From Bradyrhizobium prioriisuperbiae (GTDB lineage: Bacteria; Pseudomonadota; Alphaproteobacteria; Rhizobiales; Xanthobacteraceae): a DNA stretch of 64,000 bases. Of this stretch, positions 27,287-36,690 are shown one piece after another. The stretch's first letter is position 1. Each line of letters starts with the position of its first letter. The translations under genes were made by a program, and so were the position numbers. The notes beneath the pieces are model-generated. The model was not told the DNA's origin. It saw only the letters and a list, made by a program, of their open reading frames with translations, and ran no database searches. Where the stretch lies: assembly GCF_032397745.1 (NCBI RefSeq), contig NZ_CP135921.1, forward strand, positions 1,488,001 to 1,552,000, in the 5' to 3' direction.

Positions 27287-28072
27287 TCAGACCTTGCGGG
27301 ACAGTAACTCCACGAACCGGTCCGACGATATCACGGGCGCAAAGAAATTGTTGATCCGCTCCATCGCCGCGGCTTCCTGCTCCGGCTTCTGACACGCGCA
27401 GGCATCGCCGATCACGATCGGCAGATACCCGGCATCGCGTGCCGCGCGAGCATTACCTTCGATGCACCAATCGAGATGTATGCCGGTCAGCACGATCGTT
27501 TGAATTCGCTTGCGGCTCAGTTCGAGCGGCAATTGCGTGCCGGCGAACGCCGTCTGTAGCGCAAGTTCGTTGAACTCGTTGTCCTCCGGCTGGACCAATG
27601 CCCGAAGTTCGCCCACAAGTTCACCGTCCTTTTTCTTCATCTCCGGCGTAAAATTCAGGCCTTTCACCCAGCTCGCATACTGGACGCGATCAAAATCGCT
27701 TTGCGGATAATCTTCCCGGAAGACTTCGTAGCCGATCCAGTTGAACGACCTGAAGTTTCGCGCCTTTCGCGCCGCGGCCACGACCTTGACCGTTGCTGGC
27801 AGGCTTCCTCGTTCGCGGTGCTTTTCGCCGGCTTGAACCCCTCCAGCGTCATAAAGCGATTTGTTCTGGCTGACCGACATGAAAGCCGCAGGCCGCGACA
27901 AAATTTCGCCGAGATCGAGTTCCTTCCACTGCGGCGCGAGTTCTGGGATTGCATTGATCCCGCCTACGCCCGAAGCAGCCTTGGCTGCTTCGTTGGCAAG
28001 AATGATTGAGGTCGTCGCTAGAGCAGTTGCACCGGCCAATGCTTGTCGTCTGGAAGCGAGAGGAAAACTCAT
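27287..28072 (-). CDS. Exported isochorismatase-fold cysteine hydrolase-like protein
   Basis: 261 residues with a twin-arginine-type signal (SRRQALAGATALATTSIILA, positions about 7-26), unusual for a family that is normally cytosolic. The core matches the isochorismatase/cysteine-hydrolase fold: LSRKRIQTIVLTGIHLDWC with the candidate nucleophile cysteine, then GNARAARDAGYLPIVIGDAC. The usual N-terminal catalytic motif (IDMQxDF) is not evident; that position reads AAFMSVSQNKSLYDAGG. The protein may therefore be inactive or use another acid. The start at 28072 has AGGA eight bases upstream. Confidence 0.75.
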   Translation of the reverse strand: MSFPLASRRQALAGATALATTSIILANEAAKAASGVGGINAIPELAPQWKELDLGEILSRPAAFMSVSQNKSLYDAGGVQAGEKHRERGSLPATVKVVAAARKARNFRSFNWIGYEVFREDYPQSDFDRVQYASWVKGLNFTPEMKKKDGELVGELRALVQPEDNEFNELALQTAFAGTQLPLELSRKRIQTIVLTGIHLDWCIEGNARAARDAGYLPIVIGDACACQKPEQEAAAMERINNFFAPVISSDRFVELLSRKV

Positions 28073-28245
28073 CGGAAAATCCTTGCATCTGTTTGAAGTT
28101 GAGCCATGCCGCCGATCACCAGGCCATGATGATTCTTCAACGCGGCTCTCCAACAGGAGCAACCGATGTGCCAGCTGCAAGATTCTTTGGTCAATATATT
28201 GGAATTTTACCGCGTCGATCCACTTCGCTGGGAAACGCCCACACT

Positions 28246-30009
28246 CTAATACTTTGGGGTGATGCGCAGGTTGGTCGCGGGTTTCGGGATGACTCCGTCC
28301 CTCACCGTCGGCTCGTCCCGCCACCGCAGCCCGAGTTCGGACAATTCCCGACCGCGCGCAAGGAGGACTTCACAAACTGCAGCGGTCTGCTCGTAGGTTG
28401 AAGGGTGCGCCGCGTAACGTTCGAGAAAATGGCCGAACCCTTCGGGAGCACCGGGCCGCGTCTCATAGGCTGCAGCAACATCGTCCAGGGTTTCCTCGAC
28501 ACGCGCCATGGCCACAAGAAATCGGCGCCACCGATGTGCGTCGAGATCAAACTCGTCGCACAAGGCTTCGCCGGCCTGCTTGCCGTAATCGACGAGGTCA
28601 TGGACAGTCTGTTCGTCCATCGCCATGTTGAGACCGCCTTCTTCCGGCTTCAGCCCGATATGGACGATCCGCTCGCGATAGCCCGGCAAGATGCTTTGCA
28701 GATTGTCCTGCCATTCCCTGGCGGAATCGATCAGGCGCACCAGGAATCCCAGGATGCCGTCAACCGGCTGCATGGGGATGCGAATGCCTTCGTTGGCCGA
28801 TGTCGGCAGCCAGACGCGATCGGCCCAGCCGCGTGCCTCATCGAAATTGTCGATGGAGATGGCGAACGTCGGCGTATTGGGCAAAAGCCGGTCGAAAAAA
28901 TGAATTGGAAAATTGCTGGACAGGCCGCCATCGCTGAAGAGGCACCGTCTCAACTTGTTTCGCTCGGCCTCTTCGGCAAACGCAAAATCGCGCGCCCACA
29001 ACGGCACGCAGCAGATCAATCCGGGAAAGCTGAGACTCAGCCGGGCGCCCACGACCAGCGGAAGGCGTTCTGCATCCGGAAAATAGAAGAATTCGCCGCG
29101 CTCTTCCGGCAAGGCCTCATAGCGTTCGCACTGGCTCACCAGATACGCCATGATCCGTTCGGGAAAGAGCTTGCTCCATTCGCCGCGCTCAAAGACGAAA
29201 CGCCGCTCCTGCAGCATCGGCAAGGTGTAGGGGCGACGCTCCATCAAACTGGTGGTCACTGTCGCCAGATGAATCGGCGGCCGGCCGTCCGGAGGTGCCA
29301 GCAAAGCGCCGAAGGTTAAAGGATCGGATCCGTCCGTGCGGCCACTCGCTTCATCGATCAGGCGCGCCAGCCAATCGGTAAGCGCTTCCGACTGCCCCCC
29401 GGGCTGCTGAATTCCCGGACACAGGCCGAAATCGTTCGCGACAAAATTCGTCGTTGCCGATCGCAGCAGTCCATACGTGACCGCGGCCAGGGCACCGAGA
29501 GCCGCAATCATCAGACCGCAGACGATGAATCCACCGCTGGACAGGAGCTGCCAGGCCAACAGCGCGAGCAGAACGCCCGGCAGGCTGCCGAGCAGCGCGT
29601 TGCGCCAGTAGCCTTTCAATGCGGCCTCGGCGACAGCGAAGACGCGCCCAAAGCTGCTCTTAGCCGTGGCCAGCGCGATGAAGATATCGAACCAGGGTTT
29701 CAGTTGCGGGGCCGGTTGAAACAACGGCAACAGATCCGAGCCGAGCTCATCGGGAACCTGTTCGATCCGCGAAAAGCCTGCCGCGTTCGCGGAGCGACCG
29801 TATTCGGCCGCAGCGGCCGCAGCCGCCGCGATGGCTCCCGCCGAGGTGCCTCCGATGTTCGAGAGGCGAAATTTCTTGGACAGCGCCACCAGCGCGAGAG
29901 GGTAGACAACGCCGCTGGTGATACCGCCCTTGAGGACGATGTCGCAGAAATTGCTGGGGCGCTCGCCTATTCGTGGAGATGACTCGTCTTGCGGGAGTAC
30001 GAGTGCCAT
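28246..30009 (-). CDS. Patatin-like phospholipase with internal membrane hairpin
   Basis: 587 residues from ATG 30009 (GGGAGG upstream). The patatin catalytic dyad is intact: glycine-rich KGGITSGVVYP, nucleophile Ser56 in GGTSAGA, and Asp360 in FSDGGLSSNFPIHFFD. Two strongly hydrophobic segments (about 138-156 and 160-183) are inserted between the nucleophile and the aspartate, so the enzyme is probably membrane-anchored in mid-domain. A helical C-terminal region follows the catalytic Asp. Likely activity is acyl-ester hydrolysis of lipids; substrate and whether it acts on host or own membrane cannot be told. The frame is open 43 codons further upstream, into unlikely sequence. Confidence 0.88.
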   Translation of the reverse strand: MALVLPQDESSPRIGERPSNFCDIVLKGGITSGVVYPLALVALSKKFRLSNIGGTSAGAIAAAAAAAAEYGRSANAAGFSRIEQVPDELGSDLLPLFQPAPQLKPWFDIFIALATAKSSFGRVFAVAEAALKGYWRNALLGSLPGVLLALLAWQLLSSGGFIVCGLMIAALGALAAVTYGLLRSATTNFVANDFGLCPGIQQPGGQSEALTDWLARLIDEASGRTDGSDPLTFGALLAPPDGRPPIHLATVTTSLMERRPYTLPMLQERRFVFERGEWSKLFPERIMAYLVSQCERYEALPEERGEFFYFPDAERLPLVVGARLSLSFPGLICCVPLWARDFAFAEEAERNKLRRCLFSDGGLSSNFPIHFFDRLLPNTPTFAISIDNFDEARGWADRVWLPTSANEGIRIPMQPVDGILGFLVRLIDSAREWQDNLQSILPGYRERIVHIGLKPEEGGLNMAMDEQTVHDLVDYGKQAGEALCDEFDLDAHRWRRFLVAMARVEETLDDVAAAYETRPGAPEGFGHFLERYAAHPSTYEQTAAVCEVLLARGRELSELGLRWRDEPTVRDGVIPKPATNLRITPKY

Positions 30010-30238
30010 CGCGAATGCCTCCCTGGCTCCGAAGCAATGCCTTTGAGCATCTCGGCGTCTGGTTCGTCGGGAGGAGGATGATAACCGGCGATCGATGACG
30101 TGCGTAAAAAAATGCGCTCTGATCAGGACAGTGCGCAACGCTCACTGATGCAGCGAGATCGGATGCTTCGGAATGGAACACAAGGTTCCTGAAGCCACTC
30201 AGAACCGGCGCAAGCGGATATCGTTGCGGGCGCGCGCT

Positions 30239-31318
30239 TCACCTCAGCAATGTACGCGCGCCTTCCCAGAGATCGCTGACGACCTCACCGGCCGGTTGTG
30301 CGCGCGCCAGTGCACTCGCCTGTCCCGCCCAGGCCTGCATGCGATCGATGTCATTGGCCTTGATGGCCGCGTCCCGCATCGCCTGCGTCAGGCCGCGCTG
30401 CACCGGATACGGCGCAGGCTTCGGCGCCTGCGCCGATGTCGCCGCACGCACATACGCCGTGGCGATCGAACGGCCGGGACGACCGGAAAACGTGCGGCTC
30501 ACCGCGGTCTGCTCCGGCAAGGTGCGACCCAGCGCATCGGCCCATGCCGGCGGCAGTTTCGCTTCCGGGCAGCGCAGGAAACCAGTGCCGACCTGCACCG
30601 CGGACGCGCCGAGCAGCAGCGCCGCGGCAACACCGCGAGCATCGGCAATGCCGCCGGTCGCCACCACCGGAATCTTGACCGCGTCGACAACTGCCGGCAG
30701 CAGCGCAAACAGCCCGACCATGGTGGCTTCCGCCTTCTCCGCATCGAAGGTGCCGCGATGGCCGCCCGCTTCCATGCCTTGGGCGACAATGACATCGGCA
30801 CCGGCCGCTTCCGCCGCCTTCGCCTCGCTGACCGTTGCGATGTTGGCGAACCATTTGATGCCCAGCGCCTTCATGCGCGCGACGAACGGCGGCGGGTAAA
30901 GCCCCATCACCGACGAGATGATCGGCGGCGCGCACGCCAGCATCGCCTCGCACTGGGCCACGAAATCCGGTGGTGTCGCATCGCCGGCCTCGCGCGCCAC
31001 CTCCGGGCCCCACTCGCCCAGAAACGCACGCACGGCGCCTTCCGCATTTGCATCGCGCTGCGGCGGCGGGTCGGGAATCCAGAGGTTGAGGGCAAACGCC
31101 CCGTTGCTGCCGGCGCGCACCTCCGCGGCCCAGGCCTTGATGGCCGCGGGCTGCATCAGCAGCGCGCCACAACTGCCGAGCCCGCCGGCATTGGCCACCG
31201 CAATGGACAGCGACGGCGGACAGGCGCCGGCCATCGGCCCCAGCAGGATCGGCACCCGCAGATTGAAGGAGGCGGCAAACGCTTCGGCCCGGGCAAGGGC
31301 CGGATGGGAGTTCGTCAT
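30239..31318 (-). CDS. Nitronate monooxygenase
   Basis: FMN-dependent TIM-barrel enzyme (2-nitropropane dioxygenase family), oxidising alkyl nitronates to carbonyl compounds and nitrite; some members act on propionate-3-nitronate. Seen: VPILLGPMAGACPPSLSIAV (N-terminal flavin region), GLGSCGALLM, FALNLWIPDPP, the phosphate-binding VVATGGIADARGVAAALLLG and the VGTGFLRCPEAKL segment. Length 359 residues from ATG 31318. It is the last gene of a co-directional series running from 39.2 kb, but it is separated from the LysR gene by 136 bases and may have its own promoter. Confidence 0.9.
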   Translation of the reverse strand: MTNSHPALARAEAFAASFNLRVPILLGPMAGACPPSLSIAVANAGGLGSCGALLMQPAAIKAWAAEVRAGSNGAFALNLWIPDPPPQRDANAEGAVRAFLGEWGPEVAREAGDATPPDFVAQCEAMLACAPPIISSVMGLYPPPFVARMKALGIKWFANIATVSEAKAAEAAGADVIVAQGMEAGGHRGTFDAEKAEATMVGLFALLPAVVDAVKIPVVATGGIADARGVAAALLLGASAVQVGTGFLRCPEAKLPPAWADALGRTLPEQTAVSRTFSGRPGRSIATAYVRAATSAQAPKPAPYPVQRGLTQAMRDAAIKANDIDRMQAWAGQASALARAQPAGEVVSDLWEGARTLLR

Positions 31319-31454
31319 GGCGGATCGCCTGTCTCGGTTCAGCCAGCAAAGGTCACGGCGCGAACGCGCCGTCACGGCAAACTAAAACGGCCGGCGCGCG
31401 CCGCGTAATGGTTTGATCAGATCGCCGCCATCGCTCGCGGTGATTGCAGCCGAT

Positions 31455-32339
31455 CTATTCGGCCGCCACGACGTGCGGCGTCGGCAGCCGTGCCAGATCC
31501 AGGAAAGCATGCAGCGCGCTCGACACCAGCGCTTCGCGGTGCCGGATGAAGACGGTTTCAACCCATCCCTCGCCATCCGGCAACGGATGGATGCGGACGC
31601 GCTTGCGCTCCCAGACCTTGTCGAACATCGCCCGCGGCAGCAGGGTCAAACCGATGCCGGCGCTGACACAACTGACGATGGCTTCCAGCGTCCCGAACTC
31701 CAGCAAACGCACCCCGACAATGCCACGCTGTGCCAGCAAGGCTTCGAGACGCAGGCGGTAGGAACATCCGGCCTTCAGCACCACGATCTTGAGATCAGGC
31801 CTGGTAATGAGCTTCTCGAACTCGACACAGGGAGAGGTCAGCACCACCAGCTCTTCCTGAACGAATGGCTCGACCACCAGGTCCGGATGATTGACGGGGC
31901 CACAGACATAGGCGCCATCGAGCTTCCGTTCCAGCACCTGCTCGACCAGTTCGCAGGTCGTGCCGGTTTTCAGCGACAGGTCGACCGCGGGATAGGCCGC
32001 GGCAAACTCGGCCAGGATCGGCGAGAGCCGCAATGCCGCGGTTGTGTCCAGCGAGCCGACCACCAGCGGGCCGAATGGCGTGCCGTCATCGGCAACGGCG
32101 CGCTTGGCATCGTCCAGCAGATGCGCAGCCCGCTCGGCATAGGGGATGAGCCGCTGCCCCGCTGATGTCAGCGTGACGCCGCGATTGGTCCGCTCGAACA
32201 GGGCGAAGCCCAGTTCGTCTTCCAGCGATTTGATGCGGGCGGTGACGTTCGACTGCACGGTGTTGAGCGCCAGCGCGGCCTTGCTCATGCTGCCCGTGCG
32301 GGCAACCGCCTGGAACACCCGCAGATCAGCCGCATCCAT
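31455..32339 (-). CDS. LysR-family transcriptional regulator
   Basis: 294 residues. The N-terminal winged helix-turn-helix (about 1-62) is VFQAVARTGSMSKAALALNT then QSNVTARIKSLEDELGFALF. The remainder is the periplasmic-binding-like effector domain (about 88-290), with GPLVVGSLDTTAALRL and VSCVSAGIGLTLLPRAMF. Effector unknown. It lies downstream of ridA and the acetamidase genes on the same strand, which is atypical for LysR regulators (usually divergent), so it may be co-transcribed with or simply follow that locus. Confidence 0.92.
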   Translation of the reverse strand: MDAADLRVFQAVARTGSMSKAALALNTVQSNVTARIKSLEDELGFALFERTNRGVTLTSAGQRLIPYAERAAHLLDDAKRAVADDGTPFGPLVVGSLDTTAALRLSPILAEFAAAYPAVDLSLKTGTTCELVEQVLERKLDGAYVCGPVNHPDLVVEPFVQEELVVLTSPCVEFEKLITRPDLKIVVLKAGCSYRLRLEALLAQRGIVGVRLLEFGTLEAIVSCVSAGIGLTLLPRAMFDKVWERKRVRIHPLPDGEGWVETVFIRHREALVSSALHAFLDLARLPTPHVVAAE

Positions 32340-32454
32340 CTCGCAATCCTCTCGTTCTTGCCCGGCATCTTACCGGATCGGCGCGAACGAGGCCAACCCA
32401 GCAGGCTGGCGCGCGGCTGTCATGCGATCGGCGCAAGCGGTCACGGCGGCGAGG

Positions 32455-32841
32455 TCAGCCCGGCCGGCGGGCGACCAGGTCGATCTCGATCAGCGCGTCA
32501 TAGGCCAGTCCAGTGACGCCGACACAGGTGCGCGCCGGTAACCGGTTCTCGGCGAAATAGCTGCGATAGGTCTCGTTCATTGCCGCATAGTCGTCCTTGA
32601 AGCGCGTGAGATAGATGCGCGCCATCACCACATGCTGGAAGTCGAGACCGAGCCCCGCCAGCACCACGCGCAGATTCGCCATCACCGCGTGGGTCTGGCT
32701 CACGATGCTGTCCGGCAGCACGCCGGGCGCTGCCGGCGTGTCCGGCATCTGGCCGGTGATGAAGACGAAACCGTCGGTTTCGACCGCATGGCTGAAGGGC
32801 GCGACCGGCCTGGGGCCGCCGCTGATCATGTGAAATTGCAT
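32455..32841 (-). CDS. RidA/YjgF family protein
   Basis: 128-residue Rid-family protein. RidA hydrolyses reactive enamine/imine intermediates; other subgroups act on different deamination products. The core shows FVFITGQMPDTP, VMANLRVVLAGLGLDFQHVV and ARIYLTRFKDDYAAMNETY, and the C-terminal RTCVGVTGLAYDALIEIDLV containing the conserved arginine used for carboxylate binding. It begins 15 bases after the AraC-amidase fusion gene and is likely co-transcribed, which fits a role in handling products of amide or amine catabolism. Confidence 0.9.
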   Translation of the reverse strand: MQFHMISGGPRPVAPFSHAVETDGFVFITGQMPDTPAAPGVLPDSIVSQTHAVMANLRVVLAGLGLDFQHVVMARIYLTRFKDDYAAMNETYRSYFAENRLPARTCVGVTGLAYDALIEIDLVARRPG

Positions 32842-32856
32842 TGCCGGATAGCCTTT

Positions 32857-35316
32857 TCAGCTTGGGGATGGAGGCGCGTACGCGAACAGCCGCTTGCTCA
32901 GGATGGCATGGACGCCCCAGTTGCCGTCGACCACTTGCGTGACGCCGAAATCGACGGCGGCCGAGATCAGCGCGATTGCTTCGTCTTCGCTCAGCCCCCG
33001 GGTGGTCATGAGAAAGCGGCGAACCTTGCGAAAGGCATCCTTCATGGCGAGATCGAGCGACGACTTCGCGTAGACTTCACTTTGCCCCTTCGCGCCGAAC
33101 TCGGCGAGATAGTTCGGATGGCTGAAGCCGGTGAGCACCCAGTCGGTTTCGGTCTCGATCAGGGGATAAGTCAGGTCGGCGAATGGACGGCCGGCGAGAT
33201 CGGCCTTCTTGTGCAGAACAACCTGAAACGTTCCGGTCATCGAGCACTCGATCGCTGTTCCGCTCAGTTCGCCGTCACCCTGCGCCGCATGGGGATCGCC
33301 GATCGACAGCAGCGCTTCGGGCACCGAGACCGGAAGATAGACCGCCGAGCCCTTGCCGAGCCGCCAATTGTCGAGGTTCCCGCCGAAATAGGCGGGCGGC
33401 ACGGAATCGATGAGATCCGCTTCACGCGGCGCCACGCCGATGACGCCAAAATGCGGCCGCAATGGAATCCGGATGCCATCGAGCACCGCGTGCCGCCGCC
33501 GTACGGTCTCGGCGGCAACGGGCACGCCGGGATAGTCATAGGTCTGGTGCACCACGCCGAACGGATCAGTCTGCGGCTGCCAGCGGTAGGAGTACAGCGC
33601 GCGGGCGTGCGGCTCGCCTGTATCGGTGATGATCTCGTAGATCGTCACGGCTTCGCGCGGCATCGGCTCCGACAGGAATTCGCCATAATGATAGCCCCAC
33701 CAGGCGGCGACGCTGGAGCCGAACACGCGGTCCGCGTAATCCGGATTGCGGCTCCGCCGCGGCACGATGTCCAGAATGCGAACCTCCAGCACGTCGCCCG
33801 GCTCGGCCCCCTTGACCGCGATCGGGCCGGTGCAAATGTGGACACCAAAACCTTCGCCGGCGCCGCGGCCGTAGATCGAGGCATCGAGCGGACCGGCACC
33901 GCGGCGGTCCACGGCTTTTTCCTCGCGCGTCCAGCGAAACACGCTCTCCGCCCCCGGATCGCCAACGATCATGCGTTCGGGATCGTCGGACGCATGCTGG
34001 GTCAGGGTCTCCACCGTGATGGTGTCGCCGGAATAGATCTCGATCAGCGGCTTGAGTGAGCGGCTGAAGAAACCCCAGTGCACCCGCTCGGCATCCACCG
34101 GCAGATGGTGATGCGCGGGTCGGCCGCCGTGCCGGGGAGCCGGCCCTGGCGCCGGTCCGATTGATCCGATGACCGGAGCCGCCTTGTGCGGACGCAACTG
34201 CGCGAGCGCATCCTGCGGCCAGCCGCGCTGCCCGGCGGCCATGCCTGATCCCGCGGCGCGCTCCGCTTCATGCTGCCGGAACGCGCGAGGCGACAGGCCG
34301 AAGCGCTCGCGAAACGAGCGGCTGAAATGCGCGGCATCGCTGAAGCCGCAGCGAAAGGCGATCTCGGACACGGAGCGATGCGCATCCGCCGGGTTCGACA
34401 GATCGGCCCAGCAGCGCTGCAATCGACGCTCGCGCAGATAGTGCGTGAAGTTGTCGCCGGTGCTCTCGAACAGCTTCTGCAGATAGCGCTCGGAAATACC
34501 TTCGATCTGCGCGATGCGCGCCAAGGAGATATCCGGATCGTCGAGCTTGCGCTCGATCGTGCCGCAGATCCGATGGAACAGCGAGGCCTGTGCGCCGGTA
34601 TCAGGACCGTTCGTCTGGCGCAACAACGCCAACAGCATCTCGGCAAGACCTAGCCCGATCGTGGTCCACGCATCGGGAGTCAATGTTTCGAGCGTCGCGG
34701 AGGTGGCTTCGAGGGTGCGACTGAGCACACCGGCCAATCCGTCGGGGGCGACGATGCGCGCATCGCCCGATTCGGGGACGCCGATCTTCCGGCCACCGAA
34801 CGCCTCGGCCGTCACCGCGAGCACGACGGCGCGCATGTCGCGCTGAAGCGTCAGCCGCCATGTGCCATGCCGCGGCAGCACGACAAGATGACCGGCGGAA
34901 ATGAGTTGTTGCGCAGCCCCCTCCGTCTTCAGCACCGCACCACCCTCGGCGGGCAGCAGCAGGACGGGGAGATCGGAACGCTGCTGGAGCGGCGACAGGG
35001 TCTGCGGTCCCGCGGCAAAGCGCATCAGTCCGATGGTATCCGATGCCGCACGGGATAGCGCCGTCACATGCCGATCATGCATCGGCGACAATGGCGCCGT
35101 CTGCAGGCCGAATGCGCGGAGAACGTCCTGCCAGGCAGCGCCCCCATCGTCTTCGGAGTACGATTCACTCGTGAATGGGCGAATACTCATGCGTCGGCCA
35201 GGGTCAGCAATGAGGCCAGAGATGCCCTTGATCGAAGCAACAGTTGTGCCAGTGGGCGCGCCAAAGCTCTGCCGCCCGGCCAAGGCGCCCGCCAGTGGAA
35301 CCGGAACGGCAGTCAT
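32857..35316 (-). CDS. AraC-type regulator fused to acetamidase/formamidase
   Basis: One uninterrupted frame of about 819 residues joins two protein types. The first 350 residues are an AraC-family regulator: an effector-binding region (AraC_binding_2-like) and a double helix-turn-helix with SLARIAQIEGISERYLQKLF and VSEIAFRCGFSDAAHFSRSF then FGLSPRAFR. A proline/glycine/histidine-rich linker (about 355-405) leads to a full FmdA/AmdA-type hydrolase (410-819) with GDPGAESVFRWTREEKA, VPPAYFGGNLDNWRLGKG and GDPHAAQGDGELSGTA. The enzyme half closely parallels the stand-alone paralogue immediately upstream. The start is uncertain: 35316 has AAGGA ten bases upstream; 35334 and 35190 are alternatives. 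An internal ATG at 34242 with GGGA six bases before it could give a free enzyme of about 461 residues. No stop or shift signals a sequencing error. Confidence 0.9.
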   Translation of the reverse strand: MTAVPVPLAGALAGRQSFGAPTGTTVASIKGISGLIADPGRRMSIRPFTSESYSEDDGGAAWQDVLRAFGLQTAPLSPMHDRHVTALSRAASDTIGLMRFAAGPQTLSPLQQRSDLPVLLLPAEGGAVLKTEGAAQQLISAGHLVVLPRHGTWRLTLQRDMRAVVLAVTAEAFGGRKIGVPESGDARIVAPDGLAGVLSRTLEATSATLETLTPDAWTTIGLGLAEMLLALLRQTNGPDTGAQASLFHRICGTIERKLDDPDISLARIAQIEGISERYLQKLFESTGDNFTHYLRERRLQRCWADLSNPADAHRSVSEIAFRCGFSDAAHFSRSFRERFGLSPRAFRQHEAERAAGSGMAAGQRGWPQDALAQLRPHKAAPVIGSIGPAPGPAPRHGGRPAHHHLPVDAERVHWGFFSRSLKPLIEIYSGDTITVETLTQHASDDPERMIVGDPGAESVFRWTREEKAVDRRGAGPLDASIYGRGAGEGFGVHICTGPIAVKGAEPGDVLEVRILDIVPRRSRNPDYADRVFGSSVAAWWGYHYGEFLSEPMPREAVTIYEIITDTGEPHARALYSYRWQPQTDPFGVVHQTYDYPGVPVAAETVRRRHAVLDGIRIPLRPHFGVIGVAPREADLIDSVPPAYFGGNLDNWRLGKGSAVYLPVSVPEALLSIGDPHAAQGDGELSGTAIECSMTGTFQVVLHKKADLAGRPFADLTYPLIETETDWVLTGFSHPNYLAEFGAKGQSEVYAKSSLDLAMKDAFRKVRRFLMTTRGLSEDEAIALISAAVDFGVTQVVDGNWGVHAILSKRLFAYAPPSPS

Positions 35317-35385
35317 GGAGGTGGAATCCTTCATTCGATCACGCGAAACATCCGACGGACGAAACCGGTGGCTGCATCCTCCTCC

Positions 35386-36627
35386 TTACGTGCAGGTGAA
35401 GACATTCTTGCGGATCGACCCGTGCACGCCCCAGTTGGCATCAACCACCTGGGTCACGCCGAAATCCGCGGCGACCGACATCAGCGCGATGGCCTCATCC
35501 TCGCTCAATCCCTTCGTAGTCATGAGAAAGCGTCGCAGCTTGCGGAAGGCGTCGCGCATCGCCTGGTCCAGGCTGGAATGGTTGACGATATCGGTCTGTG
35601 CATTGGCGCCGAGTTCGGCGAGATAGTTGGGAAACGTGAAGCCGTAGACCGACCACTGCTGGTCGGTCTCCAGCATCGGATGGGTCAGCCCTTCCAGCGG
35701 CGTGCCGCCGAGATCGCGGTTCTTGTGCAGGATGAATTCGAAATCGCCGGTCAGCGAGGTTTCGATAGCGGTGCCGCCCAGCTCGCTGTCGCCCTGCGCC
35801 GCATGCGGATCGCCCACCGAGAAGAAGGCGCCGGAAACGGCGACCGGATAGTACATCCGCGCGCCTTTGCCGATACGCCAGTCGTCGATGTTGCCCCCGG
35901 TATACCCCGGCGGAATAGAGCTGACGAAATCGGACTCCGCCGGCGCAAGGCCCATCGTGCCGAAATGCAGCCGCGCCGGCACTCGGACGCCGGTCAGGAT
36001 ATTCTCCCGCTTGCGCACCAGGGCGTGATCCACCCGCACACCTGGATAGTCGATGGTCGAATGCACGATTCCGTCAGGATCGGTCTGCGGCGTCCAGACG
36101 TAATTGTAGACGGCTTTCGCGTACGGCTCGCCGGAGGTGTCGAGCTCGAAGATGGTGACGACCTCGCGCGGCCTCGGCTCCTCGACCAGGTCGTGATAGT
36201 GAAACCCCCATGATGCCGCAACGTTGGAGCCGAAGCAGCGGCCGGCATGACAGGCGCTGCAGCTCGGACGCGGCCGCACATCGAGGATGCGAACCTCGAG
36301 GATATCGCCGGGTTCGGCGTTCTCGATCGCGACCGGTCCGGTCAGGAGATGCACGCCAAGACCTTCACCTGCGCCGCGCTGAAACGGGCCTTCGACCGAG
36401 CCGGCACCACGGCGGACAACCGCCTTTCGTTCCCGGGTCCACTGAAACACGCTTTCGGCGCCGGGATCGTTCGCGATCATGCGCTCGTAGTCATCATTGG
36501 CATGATGGGTCAGCGTCTCGATGGTGGCGCGGTCGCCGGATTTCAGCGTCAGCGCCGGGGCAACCGCCTTGCTGAAATAGCCCCAGTGAACGGTTTTGGG
36601 CGAGACCGGGAGCAGATGATGCTTCAT
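35386..36627 (-). CDS. Acetamidase/formamidase family protein
   Basis: 413-residue FmdA/AmdA-type hydrolase that releases ammonia from short amides such as formamide or acetamide. Conserved parts: VHWGYFSKAVAPALTLKSGD, NDPGAESVFQWTRERKAVV, the cysteine-rich loop SCSACHAGRCFGSNVAASWG (absent from the fused paralogue, which has NPDYADRVFGSS there), IPPGYTGGNIDDWRIGKGAR and GDPHAAQGDSELGGTA. The paralogue follows after 51-69 bases. Upstream lies a permease-ATPase gene, so import and hydrolysis of an amide are probably one unit. Cytosolic; no signal peptide. Confidence 0.92.
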   Translation of the reverse strand: MKHHLLPVSPKTVHWGYFSKAVAPALTLKSGDRATIETLTHHANDDYERMIANDPGAESVFQWTRERKAVVRRGAGSVEGPFQRGAGEGLGVHLLTGPVAIENAEPGDILEVRILDVRPRPSCSACHAGRCFGSNVAASWGFHYHDLVEEPRPREVVTIFELDTSGEPYAKAVYNYVWTPQTDPDGIVHSTIDYPGVRVDHALVRKRENILTGVRVPARLHFGTMGLAPAESDFVSSIPPGYTGGNIDDWRIGKGARMYYPVAVSGAFFSVGDPHAAQGDSELGGTAIETSLTGDFEFILHKNRDLGGTPLEGLTHPMLETDQQWSVYGFTFPNYLAELGANAQTDIVNHSSLDQAMRDAFRKLRRFLMTTKGLSEDEAIALMSVAADFGVTQVVDANWGVHGSIRKNVFTCT

Positions 36628-36690
36628 GGATGAACCTCGATGAACGGCTGGCGTGCCGCGCGTTTCTGTCGTGAGTGTCCGGTCATGGTG

